From a beta proteobacterium L13 (GTDB lineage: Bacteria; Pseudomonadota; Gammaproteobacteria; Burkholderiales; Chromobacteriaceae): DNA of 64,000 nucleotides. Below, in pieces: positions 7,774-15,759 of this stretch. Position 1 is the stretch's first letter. Every line of letters begins with the position of its first letter. The stretch covers positions 1 to 64,000 of the forward strand of contig AMYZ01000007.1 in the NCBI GenBank assembly GCA_000335715.1, given 5' to 3'. Under the pieces are notes generated by a model, which worked only from the letters and a program-made list of their open reading frames with translations, was not told the origin of the DNA and searched no databases. A program made the translations under genes and the position numbers.

Positions 7774-9156
7774 ATGAAACGCCTGCTTATCCTGTGGCTG
7801 CTTGGCCACGCCGCCCATGCCGCACCGCCCGTCGCTGCGCCTGCCGAGGCGCTGGCCGCGCGCTTGCAGCCGGTGGCCCCGGTGGCGTCGGTACCGCTGG
7901 CTGCCTTGCAGGCCTTGCCGGAGGCGCTGCTGCAGCCGCGCAGCCTGCAACCGGCGTGGGGCGATTACCCGCTACTGGCCCTGCGCCAGCTGGCGCACTA
8001 CCAGCAGCAGTGCCAGGGCAGCCTGGGCGCGGTGCCGGCGGCGTGGCAGCAGTTCGCCCGTGCCTATTGCCGCGGCCAACCCCTGCCCGCCGCCTGGTGG
8101 GTGGCGCACCCGGTACACCCGCTGGGCGGCAGCAGTGCCGGCGTGTGGCGCCAGCGTTGGCCGCAAGGCGCACCGGCTGCCGGCCTGCATCTGCGCGAGC
8201 GCAGCGACGCGCTGGCACCGTTGGCCGCGCTGTCCGACGACAAACTCGATGCGCTGCTGGCCGGCGAGCGCTGGCTGCGGCAGGACGACAGCCTGTGGTG
8301 GCTGCACGATGGCCACTGGCGGCAGTACCGTGCCGTGCAGTGGCAGCCGCTGCTGGCCGAGCTGGGCTGGCAGTGGGCGGCCGAAGGCAGCGCCGCTTGC
8401 CAGGCGCGGCTGGGGCGCGATTGCCTGCAGCCGCTGCCAGCCAGCCCGTGGCCGTGGCGCTTGCTAGCCGGGCTGCTGGTGTTGGCCGCAGCGGGCAGCC
8501 TGCTGTGGCTGGCCTGGCAGCGCCGCCGCCTGGAGCGCGAACGCCGCCGTGCCTTGCAATTGCTGACCCACGAGCTGCGTACGCCCATCACCGGCCTGGC
8601 CGGCGTGGTGGAGCAGCTGCGTGGGCAGTTCGACCTGCTACCGCCTGCCGCACAGCACAGCTTTGGCCAGCTGGCCGGTGGCGTGGCGCGTTTGCGCCAG
8701 CTGGCCGAGGCCAGCCGCCACTACCTGGGTGCCAGCCAGTTCGCGCAGGCTTTGCAGCCGGTGCCATTGGCCGATTGGCTGGACGGCGTGGCCGAGCGCC
8801 ACCAGTGCCACTACTGCCTGCAACAGGATGTGACCCTGCTGCTCACCCCGTACTGGCTGACGCTGTGCCTGGACAACCTGCTGGCCAACGCCCGCCGCCA
8901 TGGCCGCGCGCCGTGGCGGCTGCACGCCGCCTGGGATGGCCGCCTGCTGAGCTTGCACGTTACCGACGCCGGCCGCCTGCCGCATTACCGCCTGCACCGC
9001 CTGCTGCGGCGCGGCAGCGCCGGCGACGGCATGGGCCTGGGTCTGGGCATCGTCGCCGACGCCATGCGCCGCATGGGTGGCCGGCTGCGGCTGTCCGGCC
9101 CGCCCACCACCTTCACCCTTTGCCTGCCGGCGCAGCAGGCGGAAAGCACACCATGA
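7774..9156 (+). CDS. Periplasmic-sensing histidine kinase, VxrA/WigK-like
   Basis: Inner-membrane sensor kinase of 460 aa. Signal sequence at 1-16, a periplasmic domain of about 210 residues (with HPVHPLGGSSAG), one transmembrane helix at about 230-249, then a HisKA domain with LLTHELRTPITGLAGV (His266) and an ATPase domain with the N box DNLLANARRHG and GLGLGIV. Gene order kinase / OmpR regulator / small periplasmic protein matches the vxrABC (wigKR) cell-wall stress system of Vibrio, and the periplasmic part resembles DUF3404; that assignment is from memory of the family. The stop overlaps the next start (ATGA). Confidence 0.75.
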   Translation: MKRLLILWLLGHAAHAAPPVAAPAEALAARLQPVAPVASVPLAALQALPEALLQPRSLQPAWGDYPLLALRQLAHYQQQCQGSLGAVPAAWQQFARAYCRGQPLPAAWWVAHPVHPLGGSSAGVWRQRWPQGAPAAGLHLRERSDALAPLAALSDDKLDALLAGERWLRQDDSLWWLHDGHWRQYRAVQWQPLLAELGWQWAAEGSAACQARLGRDCLQPLPASPWPWRLLAGLLVLAAAGSLLWLAWQRRRLERERRRALQLLTHELRTPITGLAGVVEQLRGQFDLLPPAAQHSFGQLAGGVARLRQLAEASRHYLGASQFAQALQPVPLADWLDGVAERHQCHYCLQQDVTLLLTPYWLTLCLDNLLANARRHGRAPWRLHAAWDGRLLSLHVTDAGRLPHYRLHRLLRRGSAGDGMGLGLGIVADAMRRMGGRLRLSGPPTTFTLCLPAQQAESTP

Positions 9157-9797
9157 GTACCCTGTTGTTGATAGAGGATGACCCGCTGCTGGGCGACAGC
9201 CTGCAGCGCTACCTGCAAGCCGAGGGTTACACCTGCCTGTGGCAGGCCGCTGCCGACGGCGTGGCCGCCTGCTGGCACCAGGCCGACCTGGTGATTCTGG
9301 ACCGCAGCCTGCCCGACGGCGACAGCCTGCGCCACCTGCCGGGCTGGCTGGCGCGCAAGGCGCTGCCGGTGATCGTGCTGACCGCCCGTGTCGAGGTGGC
9401 CGACCGCGTGGCCGGCCTGGACGCCGGTGCCCGCGACTACCTCAGCAAACCGTTTGCCCACCAAGAGCTGCTGGCACGCATCCGCGCCCAGCTGCGCCAG
9501 TTGGGCGATGGCAGCCTGCAGGTGGGGGCCTTGCAGCTGCACCCGGCGCGGCAGGCCGCTAGCTGGCAGGGGCAGGCGGTGGCGCTGTCGCCTACCGAGT
9601 TTGCGCTGCTGGCCACGCTGGCGCGCATGGTTGGCCGCGTGATGAGCCGCGACGAGCTGCTGAACCAGGTGTGGGGCTACGACCACTTCCCCAGCACCCG
9701 CACCGTGGACACCCACATCCTGCAGCTGCGGCAGAAGCTGCCCGGCATCGCCATCGAGACGTTGCGTGGCGTCGGTTACCGGCTGCACGCGGCATGA
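9153..9797 (+). CDS. OmpR-family response regulator, VxrB-like
   Basis: DNA-binding response regulator (214 aa). Receiver domain with acidic pair ED at 8-9, phosphoacceptor Asp50 (LVILDRSLPDG), Thr77 and Lys99 (YLSKPF), then a C-terminal winged helix (MSRDELLNQVWGYDHFPSTR, TVDTHILQLRQKL, GVGYRL). Overlaps the kinase upstream and the periplasmic gene downstream by 4 bp each, so the three are one translationally coupled operon. The target sites are unknown; a repeated operator lies downstream at 10584. Confidence 0.85.
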   Translation: MSTLLLIEDDPLLGDSLQRYLQAEGYTCLWQAAADGVAACWHQADLVILDRSLPDGDSLRHLPGWLARKALPVIVLTARVEVADRVAGLDAGARDYLSKPFAHQELLARIRAQLRQLGDGSLQVGALQLHPARQAASWQGQAVALSPTEFALLATLARMVGRVMSRDELLNQVWGYDHFPSTRTVDTHILQLRQKLPGIAIETLRGVGYRLHAA

Positions 9798-10567
9798 AGC
9801 GCCTGCTGCTGAGCCTGCTGGCCGCGCCATGCCTGGCGGCCACGCCGCTGGACGCCGTCAACCGTGCACTGCTTGGTGGTGATGCCGTGGCGGCGTGGCA
9901 GGCGTTGGCCGCCAGTTGGCCGCAACTGGCCAGCCAGGCGCAGCGCGATAGCTGGCAGGCAGCGCTGGCGGCGCTAGCCGCCGAGCACTGCGGCAAGGAC
10001 GCCCCCGTGCAGCTGCCGCCGTGGCAAGCTGCGCTGACGCTGGAGCTGGCGCAGCGCGACATGCCGCTGGCGCGCAGCTACCGCGTTACCGTCAGCGGCG
10101 AAGGTGACGCCCGCAGCGCGCAGTTGCTGGACGATCACGGCAGCGACCTGCTCGCCGGTGCCCGGTACGAGGCAGAAGGCAGCCGCCATTTCCGCCTCAC
10201 CGGGCCCGATCTGGCTGCGCCGCTGGCCGGTGGCCGCTACCGCCTGCTGCTGCAGGCTGGCAAGCACCAGTGGCAGGCGCAGCTGCTATTGCCGCCTGCG
10301 GCCAACCTGGGCTGGCTGATGCGGCAGCCGCTGGGCGTGGCCCGCTTGCCACCGCTTCGTGCCGCCTGCCCGGCGCCATGGCTGGAGCAATCACTGCTAC
10401 GGCGTAGCGATTTTGCGCTGCTGTGGTGGCAGCGGCGCGAGCCCGGCCAGGCGCTGCGCTGGCCCGCGGCCAACGGCGAGCAATGGCAAAGCCTGGCGCT
10501 GGTGCAGGCCGAGGCGCGTGGCGCGCTGGTGTTGCGCGTGGTGCAGCGCCAGGTGGGGCCGCGCTAG
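9794..10567 (+). CDS. Periplasmic protein of the two-component operon, VxrC-like (DUF2861 type)
   Basis: Secreted protein of 257 aa with signal peptide MKRLLLSLLAAPCLA. No enzyme motif is visible; it is rich in Ala, Leu, Gln and Trp and contains a paired-Cys pattern (EHCGKD, RAACPAPWLEQ). Third gene of the kinase/regulator operon, as vxrC is in Vibrio, so it may modulate the sensor. The family assignment is by position and general resemblance and is less certain than for its neighbours. Confidence 0.6.
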   Translation: MKRLLLSLLAAPCLAATPLDAVNRALLGGDAVAAWQALAASWPQLASQAQRDSWQAALAALAAEHCGKDAPVQLPPWQAALTLELAQRDMPLARSYRVTVSGEGDARSAQLLDDHGSDLLAGARYEAEGSRHFRLTGPDLAAPLAGGRYRLLLQAGKHQWQAQLLLPPAANLGWLMRQPLGVARLPPLRAACPAPWLEQSLLRRSDFALLWWQRREPGQALRWPAANGEQWQSLALVQAEARGALVLRVVQRQVGPR

Positions 10568-10583
10568 GCGGCTGCTATCAGCC

Positions 10584-10615
10584 CGTCACGGTGTTGTCAC
10601 GTGTTTGTCGCATAC
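10584..10615 (+). promoter_or_regulatory. Repeated TGTCAC operator before the CorA-like gene
   Basis: GTCAC at 10585, GTCAC at 10596 and GTCGC at 10607 are spaced exactly 11 bp apart and followed by CATACT, a possible -10. The spacing is that of PhoB and other OmpR-family sites. The first 24 bp are nearly identical to those at 51383 in front of the phytase-like gene. Confidence 0.55.
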
Positions 10616-10657
10616 TGGCCGCTGCCGCGGTGGGCGCGGTCAGGCGAGGGCAGCAGC

Positions 10658-11680
10658 ATGGGCGCGGTAGCGGCAACAGCAGGTTTTGATGCAGAACAGG
10701 TAGGCCTGATTTGTGCCTACCGCTTTGCCCCGCAGCAGGCTGGCAGCGCGCTGGACGTGGCTGCCTTGCAGCAGCAGTTGGCCGCCGGCCTGCCCGCTGG
10801 CCACTTTGTCTGGTTACACCTGAACCTGTCGCACAGCGGCTGTCAGCGTTGGCTGCGCGCCAGCCTGCCGGCCTTGCCGCAGGCCTTTTACGAGCAGCTG
10901 GGCGCAGGCACCGGCTCCACACGGCTGGAGCACGTGGACCAGGCGCTGCTGGCCGTGATCAACGATGTCACGTTCGAGTTCGACCGCAGCGTGACCGACG
11001 TGGCCTCCATGTGGGCCTGCGCCTCGCCACAGGTGCTGGTGACCGCGCGGCTCAAACCGCTGCGTGCCATCGACCAGTTGCGCGCCTCGGTCAAGCGTGG
11101 CGCGGCTTTTGCCTCGCCGCTGGGCCTTCTGGTGCACCTGCTGCAAGACCAGGCCGATATCCTGATCCGCATCGTGCGCGACACCACCGCCAGCGTGGAT
11201 GCGCTGGAAGACAGCCTGCTGGCGCACCGCCTGGGCGACCGCCGGGCCGAGCTGGCCGCGCTGCGCCGCATGCTGGTGCGGCTGCAGCGTTTGCTGGCAC
11301 CAGAGCCGGGATCCGTGTTCCGCCTGCTGAACAAGCCGCCGGCCTGGGTAAACGACGACGATCTGCAAGACCTGCGCGAATCCACCGAAGAGTTTTCGCT
11401 GGTGCTGGGCGACCTGGTGTCGCTGGTAGAACGCATCAAGCTGCTGCAGGAAGAGCTGGCGGCCATGCTGAACGAGCAGACCAACCGCACGCTGTTCACG
11501 CTGACGCTGGTCACCGTGCTGGCGCTGCCCATCAATATGGTGGCCGGCTTTTTCGGCATGAACGTGGGCGGCATTCCGTTTGCGGCCAACCCGCACGGCT
11601 TCTGGCTGCTGGTGGCGCTGGTGGCCGGCTTTACGCTGCTGGTGGGGCGCTGGGCTTTCCGCTGGCGCGAGCGGTTCTGA
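10658..11680 (+). CDS. CorA/ZntB-family metal ion transporter
   Basis: Inner-membrane divalent cation transporter of 340 aa. A large cytoplasmic N-terminal funnel ends in long helices (residues about 150-275), followed by two C-terminal membrane helices. The first helix ends in the family signature GMN (FFGMNVGGIP), in the form usual for ZntB-type members. The ATG at 10658 has GAGGG upstream. The transported ion (Mg, Zn, Ni or Co) cannot be told from sequence. Lies 90 bp after the two-component operon with its own operator-like repeat. Confidence 0.88.
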   Translation: MGAVAATAGFDAEQVGLICAYRFAPQQAGSALDVAALQQQLAAGLPAGHFVWLHLNLSHSGCQRWLRASLPALPQAFYEQLGAGTGSTRLEHVDQALLAVINDVTFEFDRSVTDVASMWACASPQVLVTARLKPLRAIDQLRASVKRGAAFASPLGLLVHLLQDQADILIRIVRDTTASVDALEDSLLAHRLGDRRAELAALRRMLVRLQRLLAPEPGSVFRLLNKPPAWVNDDDLQDLRESTEEFSLVLGDLVSLVERIKLLQEELAAMLNEQTNRTLFTLTLVTVLALPINMVAGFFGMNVGGIPFAANPHGFWLLVALVAGFTLLVGRWAFRWRERF

Positions 11681-11746
11681 CATTCGCCTGACACAGCGCC
11701 GCTGGCGCTGCGCTGTAATGCCGCCATCTGATACCCGGAGTAAACG

Positions 11747-12934
11747 ATGGCTTTTCCTCTTCGCCTGTGCCTGGCTGGCGCACTGCTGGCGGCCAACCTG
11801 GCCCACGCCGCCGACCTGATCAGCTTTTGGGATGCGCGCCCGCGTCACGGCGTCAACATCATGAACCAGCAAGTGCCCGACGCCGCCCTGTACCGCGCCG
11901 CCCGCGCCCAGGGCGTGGAGTGGGTGCGGCTGGCCTACGACAAATGGCAGCCGGCGCAGCGCGACTTCCTGCTCGGCAACGCCGACCGCTACCAGGGCCT
12001 GGTGGCGGCTGACCTCGCCACGCTGCGCCGCACGCTGGACGCCGCCCACGCTGCCGGCATCAAGGTGGTGATCGCTCCGCTGAGCCTGCCCGGCATGCGC
12101 TGGCGACAGAATAACGGCAACCGCTTTGACGGCCGCCTGTGGCAGGACAAGCGCTACTGGCAGCAAAGCGCCGACTTCTGGCGCGACCTGGCGCAGCAGC
12201 TGAAAGACCACCCGGCGGTAGCCGCCTACAACCTGGTGAACGAGCCGGCGCCGGAAAAAGGCAGCGACGTGGCCGAGGACGCCAGCCTGCCGGCGCTGCA
12301 AGCCTGGTACCGCCGTGAGCAGGGCGGTGCGCGCGACTTGCCGGCGTTCTACCGCCAGCTCACCGCCGCCATCCGCAGCGTAGACGCCAAAACGCCGATC
12401 ATGCTGGACGGCAGCTGGTACGCCAGCGCCCGCGGCGGCCTGGCCTACTGGCCGCAGCCTAGCGCCGATACCCGCACGCTGTACGCCTACCACATGTACG
12501 AGCCTTACCCCTGGAGCAACCCGAAAAACCACAAGCAGCCGCAGCCGTGGCGCTACCCCGGCGTGGTGGCTGGCCAGCGTTGGGATAAAAGCGCTGTTGC
12601 CGCCTGGCTGGCACCGGCGCACGACTGGGCGCGGGCGCACCGTATTCCGGCCAGCCGCATGGTGGCCGCCGAGTTCGGCTGCCATCGCCGCAGCCCGGGT
12701 TGCGCGGCGTATCTGGAAGACGTGCTGCAGGTGGTTGAAGGGCAGGGCGCGCACTGGGCGGTGTACGCCTGGCGCGAAGACGCCTACGACGGCTACGACT
12801 ACGAGCTGGGCGACAAAGCGCTGCCGTGGCAGTACTGGCAGGTGCAAGAGCAGGGCAAGCCCTACGTGCTCAAGCGTGGCAATACCGTGCAATGGCAGCC
12901 GGTGGCACGCCGGCTGGCGGCGACGCGGCCGTAA
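11747..12934 (+). CDS. Secreted glycoside hydrolase family 5 protein
   Basis: Exported (signal peptide about 1-21) cellulase-like hydrolase of 395 aa with a TIM barrel. The acid/base Glu166 lies in YNLVNEPAPEKG and the nucleophile Glu309 in MVAAEFGCHRR, followed by the conserved WAVYAWRED strand end; all fit clan GH-A, family 5. Substrate could be cellulose, mannan or another beta-glucan. GGAG lies 8 bp before the start. It stands alone and converges on the response regulator downstream. Confidence 0.85.
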   Translation: MAFPLRLCLAGALLAANLAHAADLISFWDARPRHGVNIMNQQVPDAALYRAARAQGVEWVRLAYDKWQPAQRDFLLGNADRYQGLVAADLATLRRTLDAAHAAGIKVVIAPLSLPGMRWRQNNGNRFDGRLWQDKRYWQQSADFWRDLAQQLKDHPAVAAYNLVNEPAPEKGSDVAEDASLPALQAWYRREQGGARDLPAFYRQLTAAIRSVDAKTPIMLDGSWYASARGGLAYWPQPSADTRTLYAYHMYEPYPWSNPKNHKQPQPWRYPGVVAGQRWDKSAVAAWLAPAHDWARAHRIPASRMVAAEFGCHRRSPGCAAYLEDVLQVVEGQGAHWAVYAWREDAYDGYDYELGDKALPWQYWQVQEQGKPYVLKRGNTVQWQPVARRLAATRP

Positions 12935-12948
12935 AACGCTATCGGCCG

Positions 12949-12980
12949 GCAGGCTGCGGCCAACTCGCCTGGCAGCCTGT
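12949..12980. terminator. Convergent hairpin containing the 10-mer
   Basis: GGCAGGCTGC pairs with GGCAGCCTG around a loop that includes TGCGGCCAAC (12955). No T run. It separates two convergent genes. Confidence 0.5.
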
Positions 12981-13634
12981 TCAGTCGCGGGTAGGCAGCG
13001 CGCGGCCGGTATGCGCCAGCGCCAGCTTTAGCAGCGCGTGCTGGCTATCGGCGCCCAGCTTCTGCTTCAGCTTCTGGCGGTGGGTTTCCACCGTGTTGGC
13101 GCTGATACCCAGCCGCGCCGCCATCTCGCCCTTGCCCAAACCCTGCGCCACCAGCAGGAACACTTCCAGCTCGCGGGCGCTCAGGCTGTCCACGCCTTGT
13201 GGTGCTTGCGGCCCCTGGCGGCCGGCCAGCCGTACCGCCACATTGGGCGCCAGGTAGCGCTGGCCCAGCGCCAGGGCAGCCAGCGCCTGCGCCAGCTCCT
13301 TGCCCGCCGCGTCCTTGATCAGGTAACCGTCTGCCCCGGCGGCCAGCGCCTGTTCGATGATGCTGGCCTCGTCGCGTATCGACAGCACCAGCACGCGGCT
13401 GCCGGCGGCCTGCAGCTCGGGCAGTAGTTGCAGGCCGTTGCCGCGCCCCAGGTTAATGTCCAGCAGCGTCAGTTGCGGTGGCGTGGCGGCCAGCGCGGCG
13501 CGCGCTTCGGTGACGCTGCCGGCCTCGGCAATGCGCACGCCCGGGCAGTGGCTGCCCAGTAATGCGGCCAAGCCCAGCCGTACGATGGGGTGGTCGTCCA
13601 CCAGTAGCGCGTGTTGCAGCATCAGGCCAGACAT
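12981..13634 (-). CDS. NarL/FixJ-family response regulator
   Basis: Two-domain regulator of 217 aa: receiver with DD at 13-14, phosphoacceptor Asp59 (LTLLDINLG) and Lys107 (YLIKDA), then a LuxR-type helix-turn-helix (SARELEVFLLVAQG, ISANTVETHRQKLKQKL) near 150-195. It partners the sensor kinase just upstream, with which it overlaps by 13 bp; an alternative start at 13622 would give a one-base stop/start overlap. Targets unknown. Confidence 0.9.
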   Translation of the reverse strand: MSGLMLQHALLVDDHPIVRLGLAALLGSHCPGVRIAEAGSVTEARAALAATPPQLTLLDINLGRGNGLQLLPELQAAGSRVLVLSIRDEASIIEQALAAGADGYLIKDAAGKELAQALAALALGQRYLAPNVAVRLAGRQGPQAPQGVDSLSARELEVFLLVAQGLGKGEMAARLGISANTVETHRQKLKQKLGADSQHALLKLALAHTGRALPTRD

Positions 13635-15235
13635 ACGGTGGTGCCTCTTCCGGGTGCGGTCAGCAGTTGCAGGCTGCGGCCCAGCAGACCGGCGCGCAGT
13701 TGTTGCGAGCGCAGGCCGATGCCGTGGCTGATGGCGGCCGGGTCGAAGCCGCAGCCGTTGTCCTGCACCGTCAGCAATGGCGCGTTGCCCAGTGCCAGCG
13801 TGACGTGGTTGGCCTGGCCGTGGCGGATGGCGTTGTTGATGGCCTCCTGGGCGATGCGGTACACGTGCAGCCGCGCTTCGGCGCTGAGCTTGGGCGGCGT
13901 GTCGTGCACCTGCAGCGTCACGCTGACGCCGCTGCCCTCGTGCTGGCTGGCCAGCGCCTGCAGCGCCGGTTCCAGCCCGTCTTCCAGTAACGGTGCCGGC
14001 GTCAGGCCGCGCGCGCCCAGCCGCACTTCGTTCACTGCCTGTTGCAGGCAGCTTTGCAGCGCGCCCAGCGCCGGCGGTAGCGGCTGCAAGGTGCTGGCCA
14101 GGCTGTCGGCCAGCAGGCGGGCTGCGGTCAGCGACTGGCCAGCGCCGTCGTGCAGCTCGCTGCCCAGGCGCTGTTTTTCGCGCTCGCTGGTGTCCAGTAG
14201 CGCCGCTTCCAGCAGCTGCTGTTCTTCTTGCGCCTGCTTCAGCTCGCGCGCGCGGCGGGCCAGCCTGCGGCGGCGGCTGTCGGCGGCGCGGCGCAGACGC
14301 TGGCGGGTGCGCAGCAGTGTCCAGGTCATCCCCATCACCACGATGAACAGCGCAGCGGACAGCGCGATCACGATGATGGCTGCCGGCTCGATGACCAGCC
14401 AGCTATGCAGCGGGCTGCGGGCGAACAGGGTAAGGCGGTAGGGTTGGCCGCTGCTGGCGGTGTAGTCCAGGTTGTCCCAGTGGGTTGCCCATGGCGGCAG
14501 CGATAGCCCGCCAAGCTGCTCGTCCACGCTGTAGCGCCCGGGTGGCCAGTGCGCACTCTGCAGTAGCGGGGCCGGCGGGTAGGCGTCGTCGCCGTCGTCG
14601 GGCGACAGCGGGTTGTCTACGTCCAGCGCGTATTCGCCGTGATCCGGCTGGCTGCGCACGGCGGCGTCGATACCGCTTTGCAGGCGGTAGTGCAGGCGCA
14701 CAAAGCCCCGCAGCGGCGTACCGGCTGCGTGTGGCAGCGGGTACAGCCATTCCAGGATCGGGTCTTGCCCTTGTCTGGCCTGGCGTGTACTGGCGGGCCC
14801 CGGCTGCGGCTGGCGGGCATGGGCCAGTTGCTGTGCGTTCAGTAGGTCTTGCGGCGCCAGGGTTTGTAGGGTGTTGCTTCCGCAGGCCAGACGGCCGGGG
14901 TGTTGGCCACGGGTAATAACCAGCTCGGCGCGCCCCCAGGTGCCGCTGGCCAGTTGGCCGCAGATGCGCTGCAGCAGCGCGCTATCGACGCTGCCGTCTG
15001 GCCGCAGCGCCAGCGTCAGGCTGGCACCGTCGCCGCGTGACTGGTCCAGGTGCTGCTGGAAGCTGCGGTAAAAGTTGTCCTTGTGGTCACGAAAGCGGCG
15101 GCTGGCCTCGTGGATGCTGGAGGACCAGTGCATCAGCACTTGCAGGTAGAGCAGCGCCAGGGCAATGGCGACCACGCTGGCCATGATGAGCAGGTCGCGG
15201 CGGGGCCAGCGGTGTCGGTGTCTGAGAAATTGCAT
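13622..15235 (-). CDS. NarX/UhpB-type sensor histidine kinase
   Basis: Membrane sensor kinase of 537 aa. Two transmembrane segments (about 20-42 and 300-325) enclose a periplasmic domain of about 250 residues with no family I recognise. The cytoplasmic part is of the HisKA_3 class: EREKQRLGSELHDGAGQSL with His362, and an ATPase domain with EAINNAIRHG, DNGCGFD and GIGLRSQ. The start at 15235 gives a short basic N-terminus (MQFLRHRHRWPRRD) before the first helix; no clear ribosome site is seen. First gene of the pair with the downstream regulator. Confidence 0.88.
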   Translation of the reverse strand: MQFLRHRHRWPRRDLLIMASVVAIALALLYLQVLMHWSSSIHEASRRFRDHKDNFYRSFQQHLDQSRGDGASLTLALRPDGSVDSALLQRICGQLASGTWGRAELVITRGQHPGRLACGSNTLQTLAPQDLLNAQQLAHARQPQPGPASTRQARQGQDPILEWLYPLPHAAGTPLRGFVRLHYRLQSGIDAAVRSQPDHGEYALDVDNPLSPDDGDDAYPPAPLLQSAHWPPGRYSVDEQLGGLSLPPWATHWDNLDYTASSGQPYRLTLFARSPLHSWLVIEPAAIIVIALSAALFIVVMGMTWTLLRTRQRLRRAADSRRRRLARRARELKQAQEEQQLLEAALLDTSEREKQRLGSELHDGAGQSLTAARLLADSLASTLQPLPPALGALQSCLQQAVNEVRLGARGLTPAPLLEDGLEPALQALASQHEGSGVSVTLQVHDTPPKLSAEARLHVYRIAQEAINNAIRHGQANHVTLALGNAPLLTVQDNGCGFDPAAISHGIGLRSQQLRAGLLGRSLQLLTAPGRGTTVCLA

Positions 15236-15373
15236 GGTGTGCCAAGTGAGGGGGTGGGGGTCAACCGGTGAGTGATTTTCACACGAAACCCCGCTGCTTA
15301 TGCTGCTGCTATTGCAATCAGTCTGTCTGATGTCATGGCGACATGCGGGCAAGCAACACTGCCGGAGGCTTTC

Positions 15374-15727
15374 ATGCACAGCGTTTTCCCCTTATCCCGC
15401 CTGGCGCACTGGCGCCGTCTCGGTATCTTGCTGGCCTGCCTGCCCTTGGCCGCCTGCTCGTTTGCGCCAGTGGTGGCGCAAAAGCTGGGCGTTGGCGTGG
15501 CCAGCGACCAGCAGGTGGCCGACGCCACCGCCAAGCATTTCGGGGTGCCGGCCAGCCAGGTGCGCGTGAGCGAGCTCAGCCGCGACAACAGCCTGAACGG
15601 CACCATCATCTATTACAACGCCCAGGTTGGCAGCAAGCGCTTCCGCTGCGTGATGGCCAGCTCGTTTGCCTCGGACTCGCTGCCCAAGTGCGCGAAACCC
15701 GGCGAGCCACTGCCCAGCGCCTTCTGA
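15374..15727 (+). CDS. Small lipoprotein
   Basis: Exported protein of 117 aa with a lipobox LPLAAC (cleavage before the Cys), GGAGG 5-9 bp before the ATG, and two further Cys residues (RFRCVM, PKCAKP) that could form a disulfide. I do not recognise the family. It lies 32 bp before the lipoprotein metallopeptidase and is probably in one operon with it. Confidence 0.75.
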   Translation: MHSVFPLSRLAHWRRLGILLACLPLAACSFAPVVAQKLGVGVASDQQVADATAKHFGVPASQVRVSELSRDNSLNGTIIYYNAQVGSKRFRCVMASSFASDSLPKCAKPGEPLPSAF

Positions 15728-15759
15728 ACCCGATACCCATCCACGAGGAGCATACAAAC

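Noticed and set aside
7794-9797. Long alternative forward frame over the kinase and regulator
   Set aside because: Its first part is an Ala/Arg/Gly/Pro-rich out-of-frame reading; only its end coincides with the true response regulator, which has its own ATG at 9153.
11680-11740. CTGACA repeats between the CorA-like and GH5 genes as another copy of the TGTCAC operator
   Set aside because: The repeats are on the other strand relative to the downstream gene and the surrounding bases do not match the two similar sites.
10814-12892. Open frame of 692 codons opposite the CorA-like and GH5 genes
   Set aside because: It spans two real genes and their gap, and its translation is low-complexity His/Val/Gln/Arg-rich.
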